Of a DNA stretch of 64,000 nucleotides, positions 16,808 to 26,040 are shown piece by piece. The notes below the pieces were generated by a model. The model saw only the letters and a program-made list of their open reading frames with translations, was not told the origin of the DNA and made no database searches. Each line of letters begins with the position of its first letter. Within the stretch, counting starts at the first letter, position 1. Origin of the DNA: Rhodopseudomonas palustris (lineage in GTDB: Bacteria; Pseudomonadota; Alphaproteobacteria; Rhizobiales; Xanthobacteraceae); assembly GCF_003226555.1 (NCBI RefSeq), contig NZ_QKQS01000012.1, forward strand, positions 20,519 through 84,518, read 5' to 3'. A program made the translations under genes and the position numbers.

Positions 16808-18586
16808 TCACACCAGTGCCTTGCCGCCGGCGAAGGCGGCTGCGGTGGCTTCGTCGGTGGCTTCGGCCGGCAGCAGCATTTCGTTGTGCGCCTTGCCCGA
16901 CGGGATCATCGGGAAGCAGTTCTCCAGCGCGGCGACGCGGCAGTCGAACAACACCGGCTTGTTCACCTTGATCATGTCCTGGATCGCGCCGTCGAGATCG
17001 GACGGTTTGATCACCTGCATGCCGACCGCGCCATAGGCCTCGGCGAGCTTGACGAAGTCCGGCATCGCCTCGGTGTAGGAGTGCGACAGCCGGTTGCCGT
17101 GCAGCAGTTGCTGCCACTGGCGCACCATGCCCATGTACTGGTTGTTCAAGATGAAGATCTTGATCGGCAGTTCGTACTGCACCGCCGTCGCCATCTCCTG
17201 GATCGTCATCTGCACCGAGGCGTCGCCGGCGATATCGACGACGAGGCTGCCCGGATGCGCCACCTGCACGCCCAGCGCCGCCGGCAGGCCGTAGCCCATG
17301 GTGCCGAGGCCGCCCGAGGTCATCCAGCGCTTCGGCTGTTCGAAGCCGTAGAACTGCGCTGCCCACATCTGATGCTGGCCGACTTCGGTCGTGATGTAGG
17401 TGTCACGGCCGCGGGTCGACTCGTACAGCCGCTGGATCGCGTATTGCGGCATGATGACGTCGTTGTTCTTCTTGTACGCAAGCGAATTGCGCGCGCGCCA
17501 GGTCGCGACCTGCTGCCACCACTGCTTGATGTCGGGCTTCTTGGCCTCGGCCTTGAACACGCCGAGCAGATCCTCGAGCACCGTGGCGACGTCGCCGATG
17601 ATCGGCACATCGACCCGGATGTTCTTGTTGATCGACGACGGATCGATGTCGATGTGGATCTTCTTGGCGTTCGGCGCGAACGCGTCGGTGCGGCCGGTGA
17701 TGCGGTCGTCGAACCGCGCGCCGATGCACAGCATGACGTCGCAACCATGCATCGTCATGTTGGCTTCGTAGGTGCCGTGCATGCCGAGCATGCCGAGCCA
17801 GTTCTTGCCCGAGGCCGGATAGGCACCGAGGCCCATCAGCGTCGAGGTGATCGGGAAGTCGGTGATCTCGACCAGTTCGCGCAACAGCCGTGACGCTTCG
17901 GGGCCGGAATTGACCACGCCGCCGCCGGAATAGATCACCGGCCGCTTGGCGTTCGCCAGCAGCGCGACCGCCTTGCGGATCTGAGCAGGGTCGCCCTTCC
18001 TGTTCGGCACGTAGGAGACGTGGACATCGGCCTTGCGCGGCGGATGATAGGTGCCGGTGGCGAACTGCACGTCCTTCGGCACGTCGACCACAACCGGGCC
18101 CGGACGGCCAGAGGTCGCGACGTAGAACGCCTCGTGCAGCACCTTCGGCAGATCCTCGATGCGGCGCACCAACCAGTTGTGCTTGGTGCACGGCCGGGTG
18201 ATGCCGACGGTATCGCATTCCTGGAAAGCGTCATTGCCGATCAGATGAGTCGGCACCTGACCGGTGATGCAGACCAGCGGGATCGAATCCATCAGCGCGT
18301 CGGCGAGCGGCGTCACCATGTTGGTGGCGCCGGGGCCGGAGGTCACCAACACCACGCCCGGCTTGCCGGTCGAGCGCGCATAGCCCTCGGCCGCATGGCC
18401 GGCGCCCTGCTCGTGCCGGACCAGGATGTGCTGGACGTCGGACTGCTGGAAGATCTCATCGTAGATCGGAAGTACCGCACCGCCCGGATAGCCGAAGATG
18501 TGCTCGACACCGTGATCCTTCATCGCGCGGACGATCATCGCCGCACCGGTCATCTGGTTCGGATCGTGGCTGTTGCTGTCGCTCAT
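16808..18586 (-). CDS. ilvB: Acetolactate synthase large (catalytic) subunit
   Basis: ThDP- and FAD-dependent acetohydroxyacid synthase, 592 residues; first common step of valine, leucine and isoleucine synthesis. The N-terminal pyrimidine-binding domain holds the catalytic glutamate in HILVRHEQGAGHAAEGYARS, the central FAD domain contains IHIDIDPSSINKNIRVD, and the C-terminal diphosphate-binding motif is GDASVQMTIQEMATA ending in LNN. All domains are complete. It starts with ATG at 18586 and is preceded by a leader with a peptide gene and terminator (18646-18827) that indicates attenuation control. ilvH follows on the same strand. Confidence 0.96.
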   Translation of the reverse strand: MSDSNSHDPNQMTGAAMIVRAMKDHGVEHIFGYPGGAVLPIYDEIFQQSDVQHILVRHEQGAGHAAEGYARSTGKPGVVLVTSGPGATNMVTPLADALMDSIPLVCITGQVPTHLIGNDAFQECDTVGITRPCTKHNWLVRRIEDLPKVLHEAFYVATSGRPGPVVVDVPKDVQFATGTYHPPRKADVHVSYVPNRKGDPAQIRKAVALLANAKRPVIYSGGGVVNSGPEASRLLRELVEITDFPITSTLMGLGAYPASGKNWLGMLGMHGTYEANMTMHGCDVMLCIGARFDDRITGRTDAFAPNAKKIHIDIDPSSINKNIRVDVPIIGDVATVLEDLLGVFKAEAKKPDIKQWWQQVATWRARNSLAYKKNNDVIMPQYAIQRLYESTRGRDTYITTEVGQHQMWAAQFYGFEQPKRWMTSGGLGTMGYGLPAALGVQVAHPGSLVVDIAGDASVQMTIQEMATAVQYELPIKIFILNNQYMGMVRQWQQLLHGNRLSHSYTEAMPDFVKLAEAYGAVGMQVIKPSDLDGAIQDMIKVNKPVLFDCRVAALENCFPMIPSGKAHNEMLLPAEATDEATAAAFAGGKALV

Positions 18587-18645
18587 GGTTGGCTCCGGAT
18601 GCGCCTTGGGCGCTGTCGTTCGTGGTTCGGTGATGGTTCAGGCAA

Positions 18646-18670
18646 TAAAAAAGGGCCCGTCGAAGGCCCT
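18646..18670 (-). terminator. Attenuator terminator of ilvB
   Basis: On the minus strand AGGGCC pairs with GGCCCT around a 7-base loop and is followed by six T. It lies 30 nt after the leader-peptide stop and about 60 nt before the ilvB start. A competing upstream stem, CGCACCG/CGGTGCG (18674-18680 with 18714-18720) enclosing GGGGTGGA/TCCACCCC, could form the alternative structure. Confidence 0.88.
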
Positions 18671-18699
18671 CAGCGCACCGTCCGTTCGCGGGGTGGAGT

Positions 18700-18765
18700 C
18701 TATCCACCCCCGGCGGTGCGCCTGGGTACGATGACGAGAAGCAGGTCGGTAATTTTGTGTCGCAT
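18700..18765 (-). CDS. ilvB leader peptide (attenuation control)
   Basis: A 21-codon frame, MRHKITDLLLVIVP then RRTAGGG and stop. Six consecutive codons specify leucine, leucine, leucine, valine, isoleucine and valine, the three end products of the pathway. The frame begins about 28 nt after the predicted transcription start, and the stop lies within the stem region before the terminator. Ribosome stalling at these codons when charged tRNAs are scarce would favour an antiterminator. The ribosome binding site is weak. Attenuation of ilvBN has been described in Caulobacter; the assignment here rests on the sequence layout. Confidence 0.9.
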   Translation of the reverse strand: MRHKITDLLLVIVPRRTAGGG

Positions 18766-18799
18766 GTGGCCGGCTCGGCTTCCCAAAGGTTGCGCGCGG

Positions 18800-18827
18800 A
18801 CCATACCCCTGAAACCCTGAATGTCAA
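18800..18827 (-). promoter_or_regulatory. ilvB promoter, sigma70 type
   Basis: On the minus strand TTGACA (18827-18822) and TATGGT (18805-18800) are separated by 16 bp. Initiation would fall near 18793, leaving a short 5' region before the leader peptide. Confidence 0.75.
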
Positions 18828-19007
18828 GGCGGGGAAAGACCCGAGCAGATCAAACCTTAGCCGGATTTCGGGGCGGTCGCGAGCGGTAATAACAGGCAGG
18901 CGGCATGCTGCGAAGTGAGATGCGCGGGTCCGGTTCGCTCCGGCTGCTGCCTTCCGCGAAGGTGGTGGTGCCTGAACCTCCACGCCGGCCGCCTTGCCCC
19001 CAAGCGC

Positions 19008-19121
19008 GTCATTCCGGCGCGCGTGCGCAGCTCGCGAACGCGGAATCCCGCGGTTCGGGGCACGTCGGCGTTTCCACAGCTGCGAGCTTCCGGGTTCGCG
19101 CTACGCGCTCCCCGGAATGAC
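19008..19121. repeat. Dispersed inverted repeat, GTCATTCCGG family
   Basis: Ends GTCATTCCGG and CCGGAATGAC are inverted copies. A related copy is at 52394-52494. The right end overlaps the miaA gene and encodes its last residues (IPGSA) and stop codon. Confidence 0.8.
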
Positions 19122-20051
19122 AGTGTTCAGCAAGGCCCCCGCTTCTCCCGGCCTCACCCACCGGAATTCCGGCAACTGATGCCGAAACCAGGTGAACTGC
19201 CGCTTGGCGTAGTGCCGGGTGTCGGCGGCGCCGATCGCGGCGGCTTCGTCGAGGGTGATCTCGCCGCGCAGGTGCCGGATCAGCGCCGGCACGCCGTGAG
19301 CCTTCATCGCCGGCAGCAACGGGTCGAGCCGGCGCTCGGCCAATGCAGCGACTTCATCGAGCGCGCCGGCCTTCAGCATCACCGCGAAACGTGAGTCGAT
19401 CCGCGCGTACAGCGCCTCCCGCTCAGGCGCCAGGAAGATCGCCACCACATCGTCCGGCGGCAGCAGCGGCGGCGAGGCCTGCTTGTGCCAGTCGGTCAAT
19501 GGCCGGCCGGTCGCCAGCACCACCTCCAGAGCCCGCGCGATTCGCGTCCGGTCGGCCGGCGCCAGCCGCGCCGCGGCCTCCGAATCGTGGTGCGCCAGCT
19601 CGGCGTGCAGCGCCTGCACACCGTCCCGGTCGAGCCGCAGCCGCACCGCGTCGCGCACCTCGGCCGGCACCGGCGGCACCGTGGACAGACCGCGGGTCAG
19701 TGCCTTGAAATACAGCCCCGTGCCGCCGATCAGGATCGGCAACCGCCCGGCCGCCCTCGCCTCCGCCAGCGCCGCAGCCGCCGCCTCGACATAGGCGCCG
19801 GCGGAGAAATTCACCGCGGCATCGACCGTGCCATAAAGAAGGTGCGGCGCCTGGCTCTCTTCGTCGGGCGTCGGCCGGGCGGTGATGATGCGCAGGTCGC
19901 GATACACCTGCATCGAATCGGTGTTGATGACGATGCCGCAGCTGGCCTGCGCCAACTTCAGCGCCAAGGCCGACTTGCCGCTGGCGGTCGGCCCTGCGAT
20001 AAGCACGGCCGCCGGCCGCCGGCCGTGCCGTTCCGGACCTTCCGCTGTCAT
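19101..20051 (-). CDS. miaA: tRNA dimethylallyltransferase
   Basis: Transfers a dimethylallyl group to A37 of tRNAs that read codons starting with U. The product has 316 residues with the P-loop GPTASGKS at 20-27, the substrate motif [12 protein letters not shown] and the DMAPP/tRNA region [15 protein letters not shown]; the C-terminal [10 protein letters not shown] is the usual tRNA-binding end. ATG 20051 is used; a long frame further upstream runs antisense to serB. The start codon overlaps that of the divergent serB, so the two genes must have promoters inside each other. The last five residues come from a dispersed repeat. Confidence 0.95.
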   Translation of the reverse strand: MTAEGPERHGRRPAAVLIAGPTASGKSALALKLAQASCGIVINTDSMQVYRDLRIITARPTPDEESQAPHLLYGTVDAAVNFSAGAYVEAAAAALAEARAAGRLPILIGGTGLYFKALTRGLSTVPPVPAEVRDAVRLRLDRDGVQALHAELAHHDSEAAARLAPADRTRIARALEVVLATGRPLTDWHKQASPPLLPPDDVVAIFLAPEREALYARIDSRFAVMLKAGALDEVAALAERRLDPLLPAMKAHGVPALIRHLRGEITLDEAAAIGAADTRHYAKRQFTWFRHQLPEFRWVRPGEAGALLNTVIPGSA

Positions 20052-20943
20052 GTCGCTCGTCGCCACGCTCATCTGCAATCCGAACAATCCCGCGCTGGAT
20101 TCGACCGTGATCGAGGGGGCGCGAGCCGTGCTGCCCCAGCCCAACGAAGCGGTCTGGCTGCACGACGAGGTCGCTGCCGACATCTTCTTCGCCAGCAGCG
20201 AAGATCCCGTGGCACTCGCCGACAGGCTGCGCGCGGCCCTCGGCGATCTGCCGGTCGATGTCGTGGTGCAGCCTGCCGCGACCCGGCGCAAGAAGCTTTT
20301 TCTCGCCGATATGGACTCGACCATGATCGGCCAGGAGTGCATCGACGAACTGGCCGGGTTCGTCGGGCTGAAGGACCATGTCGCCGCGATCACCGAGCGA
20401 GCGATGCGCGGCGAGATCGAATTCGAACCGGCGCTGCGAGAGCGCGTGGCACTGCTCAAGGGCCTGCCGCTCGAGGTGATCGGCCAGGTGCTCGACACCA
20501 GGATCACGCTGACTCCGGGCGGCCGGGCCGTGGTGCAAACGATGCGCGCTAATGGCGCCTACACCTGCCTGGTGTCCGGCGGCTTCACCCAGTTCACCCA
20601 GGTAGTCGCCGAACGGCTCGGCTTCGCCGAACATCGCGCCAACCAACTGATGAGCCAGGACGGCAAACTGACCGGCACTGTCGCCGACCCGATCCTCGGC
20701 CGCGAAGCCAAGCTGGCGACGCTGCTGGAGCTGCGCGAGGCCGACGATCTCGATGCGATCGATACGCTGGTTGTCGGCGACGGCGCCAACGACCTCGGCA
20801 TGATCCAGGCGGCCGGCCTCGGCATCGCCTATCACGCCAAGCCTGCGGTCGCCGCCGCCGCGCACGGCCGCATCGATCACGGCGACCTCACCGCTCTGCT
20901 GTATGCGCAGGGCTACAAGCGCAGCGAATTCGTCGGCGACTAA
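20050..20943 (+). CDS. serB: Phosphoserine phosphatase
   Basis: Last step of serine synthesis: hydrolysis of phosphoserine by a HAD-family phosphatase, 297 residues. The N-terminal about 75 residues form an ACT-like region. HAD motif I is [10 protein letters not shown] with nucleophile Asp87 and acid/base Asp89, motif II is LVSGGFTQF, and motif IV is [11 protein letters not shown]. All catalytic residues are present. The ATG at 20050 overlaps the miaA start codon on the other strand by two bases (CATG), so there is no room for a separate intergenic promoter. Confidence 0.95.
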   Translation: MSLVATLICNPNNPALDSTVIEGARAVLPQPNEAVWLHDEVAADIFFASSEDPVALADRLRAALGDLPVDVVVQPAATRRKKLFLADMDSTMIGQECIDELAGFVGLKDHVAAITERAMRGEIEFEPALRERVALLKGLPLEVIGQVLDTRITLTPGGRAVVQTMRANGAYTCLVSGGFTQFTQVVAERLGFAEHRANQLMSQDGKLTGTVADPILGREAKLATLLELREADDLDAIDTLVVGDGANDLGMIQAAGLGIAYHAKPAVAAAAHGRIDHGDLTALLYAQGYKRSEFVGD

Positions 20944-20965
20944 GGTTCCTGCCGACCTCCACCAG

Positions 20966-21508
20966 CTAAGGTAACAGCTCGCGGCGATAGTGCTCGTGAA
21001 TTTCCGCGAGTTCGACTCCCGAGGCCGTCATCACCGCATGGATGTGCAGCACGAAGGCGCTCGGCGGCGAAAAGCCATCCGTTCGCGCAAGCTCGGCCAG
21101 AAGCTCTGCGGCCTCAGTTTGGTCAGGCTCAACGTTGTCGGCGCACAACGCCATCGTGGTGATCCGCTTGGGGCGCAGCGCCGCGATGACGGCACCATAA
21201 GGTCGGTGTCCATCGCAAACCGCGTCCCGCATCGCTGACGGCAGCCGTTCCGGAACGTACCAGTTCTCGGCTTCCGACAATACGCGATCGCCCCACCGCA
21301 GCCAGACGCAACGGCGGCGCAGTGTCTCGCCGGCTCGCAGTCGCAGCGGACCATGATATCGATCTGCCGGAACAGGCTCGTCGCCGAACAGCGTGATCGC
21401 GATCGCCTCGGCTTCGTCAGGATAATGGCACCGGCACCAGGCGATCAGCGCAGTCGTCGCGGTGTCGTGATCGCGCATCACCTTCAGGAATTCGTCGACG
21501 CTGCTCAC
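20966..21508 (-). CDS. Hypothetical protein with chorismate-lyase-like region
   Basis: A 180-residue protein starting with GTG. Residues about 55-115 (RRRCVWLRWGDRVLSEAENWYVPERLP and the following PYGAVIAALRPKRIT) resemble the beta-sheet core of UbiC/UTRA-type chorismate lyase-like proteins common in alphaproteobacteria, where the family is usually annotated as hypothetical. No signal peptide or membrane helix. It converges on serB with a 22-bp gap and has no operon partner. Enzymatic activity is not implied; the resemblance is by eye. Confidence 0.6.
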   Translation of the reverse strand: MSSVDEFLKVMRDHDTATTALIAWCRCHYPDEAEAIAITLFGDEPVPADRYHGPLRLRAGETLRRRCVWLRWGDRVLSEAENWYVPERLPSAMRDAVCDGHRPYGAVIAALRPKRITTMALCADNVEPDQTEAAELLAELARTDGFSPPSAFVLHIHAVMTASGVELAEIHEHYRRELLP

Positions 21509-21750
21509 AACCCGGCCCGGATCTCACGCTCATGCCACGCGCGAAGCGGCGGCACGCGCCGGGGTATCTGCGCATCATGACGATTCCGCCATCCCCCGAT
21601 TCTCCAATGCGGCATCACGTCGTCACCGGGATGAACATATCTGACCCGCGGAGCATCGCGTCATCGTCAACAGCGGGTTAATCCGGATCGCGCGGGGGTC
21701 ATTCAAATGACGTACATTGTCGCCAGCGATTACCTCAAAACCATGTCAAA

Positions 21751-23628
21751 ATGGCCGCGCCATGCATGGAACTCGACCAATCGTCGAAAGGCGCGGGCGT
21801 TACTCACTTAACAGTTTGTCCAGCAACGCTGCCCATAGTCACGCTCGAAAATCCCTCATCGGTGAGTTTGCGAGACATGGCAGAAGCTTTTGCTCAAGGA
21901 TCGTTCGGCAAGGTGATCTCGGTGCGCGGCTCCGGTGCGCGCGTCGGGCTGTTGCCGTCGAGTCGGCTGGTGCCGTCTGCCATACGCGCCACAGTGGGGC
22001 GCTTCATCAGCGTCCGAACTGCGAGCTCCACCATCATCGCGATCATCACCGAAGTCTCGAGCGAGAATCTTCGGGACTCTGATGCGCACATCGCGGTCGC
22101 ATCGGTCGATCTGCTCGGTGAGATCCTGCCCGGCCCCCTGCGCCCCAAATTCCAACGCGGCGTCACCAACTATCCGACCATCGGCGATGCGGTCGAACTG
22201 ATCTCCAGCGAAGATCTGCGCATCGTCTATGAGCCGACCGGTTCCGACCAGATCAATGTCGGCACGCTGCAGCAGGACACCTCGGTCGTCGCCTATGTAG
22301 ACATCGAAGAGATGCTCTCGAAACACTTCGCCGTGCTCGGTTCCACCGGCGTCGGCAAATCGAGCGGCGTGTCGCTGCTCCTCAACGAGATCCTGAAGTC
22401 GCGCCCTGCGCTGCGGATCTTCCTGCTTGACGTGCACAACGAATACGGCCGGTGCTTCGGCGACAAGGCGCAGGTGCTCAATCCGCGCAACCTGAAGCTG
22501 CCGTTCTGGCTGTTCAATTTCGAAGAGATCGTCGACGTGCTGTTCGCCGGCCGCCCCGGCGTACCCGAAGAGCTCGACATCCTCGCCGAGGTGATCCCGA
22601 TCGCCAAAGGCCTGTATGTGCAATACACCAACACCGACCGGCTCGGACTCAAGCGCGTCGATCCAAAGACGATCGGTTACACCGCGGACACGCCGGTTCC
22701 GTACCGCTTGGTCGACCTGATCTCGCAGATCGACGAGCGCATGGGCAAGCTGGAAAACCGCTCCTCGCGCATCATCTACCACAAGCTGATCTCGCGTATC
22801 GAAACCGTGCGCAACGATCCGCGCTACGCCTTCATGTTCGACAACGCCAATGTCGGCGGCGACACCATGGCCGAGGTGATCAGCCATCTGTTCCGCCTGC
22901 CCGCCAATGGCAAGCCGATGACCATCATGCAGCTCGCCGGCTTCCCGGCCGAAGTCGTCGACTCGGTGGTGTCGGTGCTGTGCCGGATGGCGTTCGATTT
23001 CGGTCTGTGGAGCGACGGCGTTTCGCCGCTGCTGTTCGTCTGCGAAGAGGCCCACCGCTACGCCGCCGCGGACCGCGCCATCGGCTTCGGGCCGACCCGC
23101 AAGGCGGTGTCGCGCATCGCCAAGGAAGGCCGCAAGTACGGCGTCTATCTCGGCCTCGTCACCCAGCGCCCGGCCGAACTCGACGCGACGATCCTGTCTC
23201 AGTGCAACACCCTGTTCGCGATGCGCCTTGCGAACGATCGCGACCAATCGCTGCTGCGTTCGGCGGTGTCGGACGCGGCCGCCAACCTGCTGTCGTTCGT
23301 GCCGTCGCTCGGCACCCGCGAAGTGCTGGCGTTCGGCGAAGGCGTCGCGCTGCCGACCCGGCTGCGCTTCAAGGAGGTCCCGGCGTATCAATTGCCGCGC
23401 AGCGAGGCCACGATTTCGACCGTTCCGTCGGCGGCGGCCGGAAACGATATGCACTTCGTCAGCGCGGTGCTGGAGCGCTGGCGCGGCGCAACCTCGCATC
23501 GCGACGTGCCGAACGATCCGGGCATCACCGAGCGTCCGCTGGCGCGCACGCTGGACGCTCCGATGCTGCAGCCTTCGCTCGGGCTCGATCCGGACCGTTT
23601 CTCGCTGCTGAAAAAGCCGCTGCGCTGA
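21751..23628 (+). CDS. HerA-type (DUF87) hexameric ATPase
   Basis: DNA translocase/helicase-like ATPase of the HerA/FtsK superfamily, 625 residues. An N-terminal HAS-barrel (about 45-125, SFGKVISVRGSGARVGLLPS) precedes the RecA-like core with Walker A GSTGVGKSS at 197-204, the HerA motif LDVHNEYGR, Walker B LLFVCEEAHRY and the late motif KEGRKYGVYLGLVTQRP with arginine-finger-type residues. HerA usually works with the nuclease NurA in end resection or with other effectors in defence; no NurA, SIR2 or DUF4297 gene lies next to it. The start is uncertain: ATG 21751, 21766 or 21877. It stands alone. Confidence 0.87.
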   Translation: MAAPCMELDQSSKGAGVTHLTVCPATLPIVTLENPSSVSLRDMAEAFAQGSFGKVISVRGSGARVGLLPSSRLVPSAIRATVGRFISVRTASSTIIAIITEVSSENLRDSDAHIAVASVDLLGEILPGPLRPKFQRGVTNYPTIGDAVELISSEDLRIVYEPTGSDQINVGTLQQDTSVVAYVDIEEMLSKHFAVLGSTGVGKSSGVSLLLNEILKSRPALRIFLLDVHNEYGRCFGDKAQVLNPRNLKLPFWLFNFEEIVDVLFAGRPGVPEELDILAEVIPIAKGLYVQYTNTDRLGLKRVDPKTIGYTADTPVPYRLVDLISQIDERMGKLENRSSRIIYHKLISRIETVRNDPRYAFMFDNANVGGDTMAEVISHLFRLPANGKPMTIMQLAGFPAEVVDSVVSVLCRMAFDFGLWSDGVSPLLFVCEEAHRYAAADRAIGFGPTRKAVSRIAKEGRKYGVYLGLVTQRPAELDATILSQCNTLFAMRLANDRDQSLLRSAVSDAAANLLSFVPSLGTREVLAFGEGVALPTRLRFKEVPAYQLPRSEATISTVPSAAAGNDMHFVSAVLERWRGATSHRDVPNDPGITERPLARTLDAPMLQPSLGLDPDRFSLLKKPLR

Positions 23629-23844
23629 TCGTTAGGACGCCGAAGCTCCACCCTGTCGATGAATGCGCACTGACGGCGCCATCGAACTAAGCCTCAGATG
23701 TGATCGGCCTACGCCGGAGATCAGCCCGGCCCATCCGGGCTGCAGGCGACGCTGATCCTGTTGCCGAACGGATTTCGAAACACAACGTTGGTCTGTCATT
23801 GGCATCCAGCCGAATTCCGTTGAGCGGAAACGATCGATGGACCA

Positions 23845-24372
23845 ATGCCGAACCAGAATGGTGTAAGGTTCGGCACGAGGGAGGATCGCACGTTGCTGCC
23901 CTGGTGGGAGATTCTATTACGTCTCGGCGTCGCGACGGTCGCGGGCGGACTGATCGGGCTGAACCGCGACCTGAAGAACAAGCCGATCGGGATGCGGACG
24001 CTGGCGCTGGTTGCGCTGACCTCAGCGCTGCTGGTCGCCCATGCGGATCATTCCGCAACGAGCGATCGGCTCTCCGATCCGACCAGCCGTGTGATCCAGG
24101 GCATTCTCACCGGCATCGGCTTTCTCGGAGCCGGCGTGATCGTCCGCACCGGCAATCGCCTTGAAATCCACGGCCTCACCACGGCAGCATGCACCTGGCT
24201 CGCCGCCGGAATCGGTATCGTCTGCGGTGCCGGCCAATGGCTGATCGTCGGCGTCGCGCTGGCGATCACCTTCACCGTGCTGATCGGCGGCCATCCGCTC
24301 GAAAGACTGCTGCATCGCCTGCTCGGCGGTGCGCAGGACGAGCGCGGCGACAGCGCGGCCCCCGAGGACTGA
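23845..24372 (+). CDS. MgtC/SapB family membrane protein
   Basis: Inner-membrane protein of 175 residues with about four or five helices. The family signature spans AGGLIGLNRDLKNKPIGMRT and LTGIGFLGAGVIVRTGNRLEIHGLTTAA, both intact. MgtC proteins modulate ATP synthase and magnesium homeostasis in enterobacteria; many relatives have unknown roles. This one lacks the C-terminal ACT-like domain of Salmonella MgtC. A TTG at 23893 is an alternative start close to the first helix. Isolated gene, 9 bp from the convergent ParB-like gene. Confidence 0.88.
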   Translation: MPNQNGVRFGTREDRTLLPWWEILLRLGVATVAGGLIGLNRDLKNKPIGMRTLALVALTSALLVAHADHSATSDRLSDPTSRVIQGILTGIGFLGAGVIVRTGNRLEIHGLTTAACTWLAAGIGIVCGAGQWLIVGVALAITFTVLIGGHPLERLLHRLLGGAQDERGDSAAPED

Positions 24373-24380
24373 GACGCCGA

Positions 24381-25004
24381 TCAGTCGTCCGCAGCCGGTC
24401 CGCACCAGCCGGGCAGATAGATCGCGTCTTTGCTCTTGGCGAGTGCCAGCGCTTTCTCGGCAGCGTTCTCGAAATCGTCCGTGATGCTCTTGCGCGACAA
24501 GCGCCGGCGCAGGAAATCGGCCCACAGGAACTCGCTGAATGGCGTAGTGTCCTTGGCATAGCCGCCGACACGGCGGAGTTCGCCGGCGAGGCTGCGGAAT
24601 GGATCGTCCTTCAGGCCCGCAACGGTCTTCGGGATCTCGCGGTAGTGATGACGCTCGCCTTTGGCATCGTATGGATAGACCCAGCGCCGGCTGTCGAGCA
24701 CCACCCAGAACGCGTCGCGATCGACCATGGTGAGATCAGCGATCACCGTCACCAACACATCCTTGACGCCCTCGTCGTGCAGCGCCCGCGCCAAATGATG
24801 ATGGTCGATCACGTAGTGCTTTTTGCCCGGCCCGAGCACCACCGGAATCATGTGCTGGCAGAGCAGTTCGGCCTGCTTCTTCGATTTGTGCTGCCGCCAC
24901 CGCAGCCGCTTCTCCTTCACCTCGCGCATCCCGACCGTCATCTGAGTCGGTCGCAGCGACAGGATCGGGATCGTGTGCAGCACCGGTTCGCGCGGATTGG
25001 TCAT
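24381..25004 (-). CDS. ParB-like (ParBc_2 family) putative catalytic protein
   Basis: A 207-residue protein of the ParB/sulfiredoxin-like family often listed as ParBc_2. The N-terminal domain has LRPTQMTVGMREVKEK, a lysine-rich stretch, and the nucleotide-binding core motif HYVIDHHHLARALHDEG, in which DHHHLARA corresponds to the ParB/Srx box (usually DGHHRA). No helix-turn-helix for parS DNA binding is apparent, so a chromosome-segregation role is unlikely. Start ATG 25004 has GGAGG before it. Function unknown; the fold binds nucleotides in relatives. Confidence 0.78.
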   Translation of the reverse strand: MTNPREPVLHTIPILSLRPTQMTVGMREVKEKRLRWRQHKSKKQAELLCQHMIPVVLGPGKKHYVIDHHHLARALHDEGVKDVLVTVIADLTMVDRDAFWVVLDSRRWVYPYDAKGERHHYREIPKTVAGLKDDPFRSLAGELRRVGGYAKDTTPFSEFLWADFLRRRLSRKSITDDFENAAEKALALAKSKDAIYLPGWCGPAADD

Positions 25005-25206
25005 GGCTCGGCCTCCTGAACTGCCGGGTTCCTTCCGAGTATGGCACGGCCCCGGAGGCTCGCAACGCGACGCAGCAGGACCGAAAAGCGGTCGCGCCGG
25101 GCTGACCACTCCTCCATCCGGTCTATTGCGGAGTTTTCCGGACGTCGTATCCTCATTAGGATGATTGTGTCGAACCCGTTCCGGGCGACGGCTGAGACCG
25201 GCAACG

Positions 25207-25560
25207 ATGAAAAATCAGCGCATCCCCCTCCCCGATGACGACCACCGCGTGCTGCCCTTCCGGCCGCGGGATGCGGTACCTTTGCCGTCCGCAGAGGACG
25301 CCGGTCGTCCCTCCGCAACCATTTTGCCGTTCCGTCGAGAGATGCCTCAGCTCGAGAACGACCCCGAAGAGCCCGGCCGCGACCAAGCCCCGGACGATTT
25401 CCGCCACCGCATGCTCACCAATATCGCTGCGCTGGCGCTGACCGTAGCGCTGACGGTGGTCGGGATCTGGCTCGCCACCAGCATCGCCGATATGCGCCGG
25501 ACTCAGGACTGCGTGTTGATGGGCCGGCATGACTGTGCGGCAATCGCCGCGCCGCGCTAG
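25207..25560 (+). CDS. Hypothetical single-pass membrane protein
   Basis: A 117-residue product with a polar, proline- and arginine-rich N-terminal half (two LPFR motifs at about residues 16-19 and 40-43), one membrane helix near 72-92 (MLTNIAALALTVALTVVGIWLA) and a short tail with two cysteines (DCVLMGRHDC). Small proteins of this layout are conserved near acpXL in related genomes as far as I recall, but no function is known. ATG at 25207; an upstream frame to 25165 lacks support. Confidence 0.62.
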   Translation: MKNQRIPLPDDDHRVLPFRPRDAVPLPSAEDAGRPSATILPFRREMPQLENDPEEPGRDQAPDDFRHRMLTNIAALALTVALTVVGIWLATSIADMRRTQDCVLMGRHDCAAIAAPR

Positions 25561-25731
25561 ACGATTCGCCGAAAGCTCCCTCGCCCGTAGCCCAAAACCC
25601 GCGCGGCGCGCGATTTTGCCTGCCATTGAACTCGGAGCAGCGCTCCGTTATACGGGCAATCGACTGTCACCATGATGACGGCTGAAGCCGCCGTAAATCG
25701 GCCATTTCCGACATAAGATCAAAGGCTTAAA

Positions 25732-26013
25732 ATGACTTCCACATTCGATCGGGTGGCCACCATCATCGCGGAAACCTGCGACATTCCGCGTGAGACGATC
25801 ACCCCGGAGAGCCATGCGATCGATGACCTGGGGATCGACAGCCTCGATTTCCTCGACATCGCGTTCGCGATCGACAAGGCGTTCGGTATCAAGCTGCCGC
25901 TGGAGAAGTGGACCCAGGAGGTCAACGACGGCAAGGCGACCACCGAGCAGTACTTCGTCCTCAAGAATCTCGCCGCCCGCATCGACGAGCTGGTTGCCGC
26001 CAAGGGCGCGTAG
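25732..26013 (+). CDS. acpXL: Acyl carrier protein AcpXL
   Basis: Dedicated acyl carrier for the 26-28-carbon hydroxy acid of lipid A in rhizobia and relatives. The 93-residue product has the phosphopantetheine site GIDSLDF with Ser37 and the XL-specific longer C-terminal half ([19 protein letters not shown]). It is the first gene of the very-long-chain cluster; fabZ-like, two ketosynthases, a dehydrogenase and the acyltransferase follow on the same strand. The 170 bp upstream presumably hold the operon promoter, though I see no clear box. Confidence 0.92.
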   Translation: MTSTFDRVATIIAETCDIPRETITPESHAIDDLGIDSLDFLDIAFAIDKAFGIKLPLEKWTQEVNDGKATTEQYFVLKNLAARIDELVAAKGA

Positions 26014-26040
26014 TGGCGCGGTTCGAAAGCCGCCCACGCC

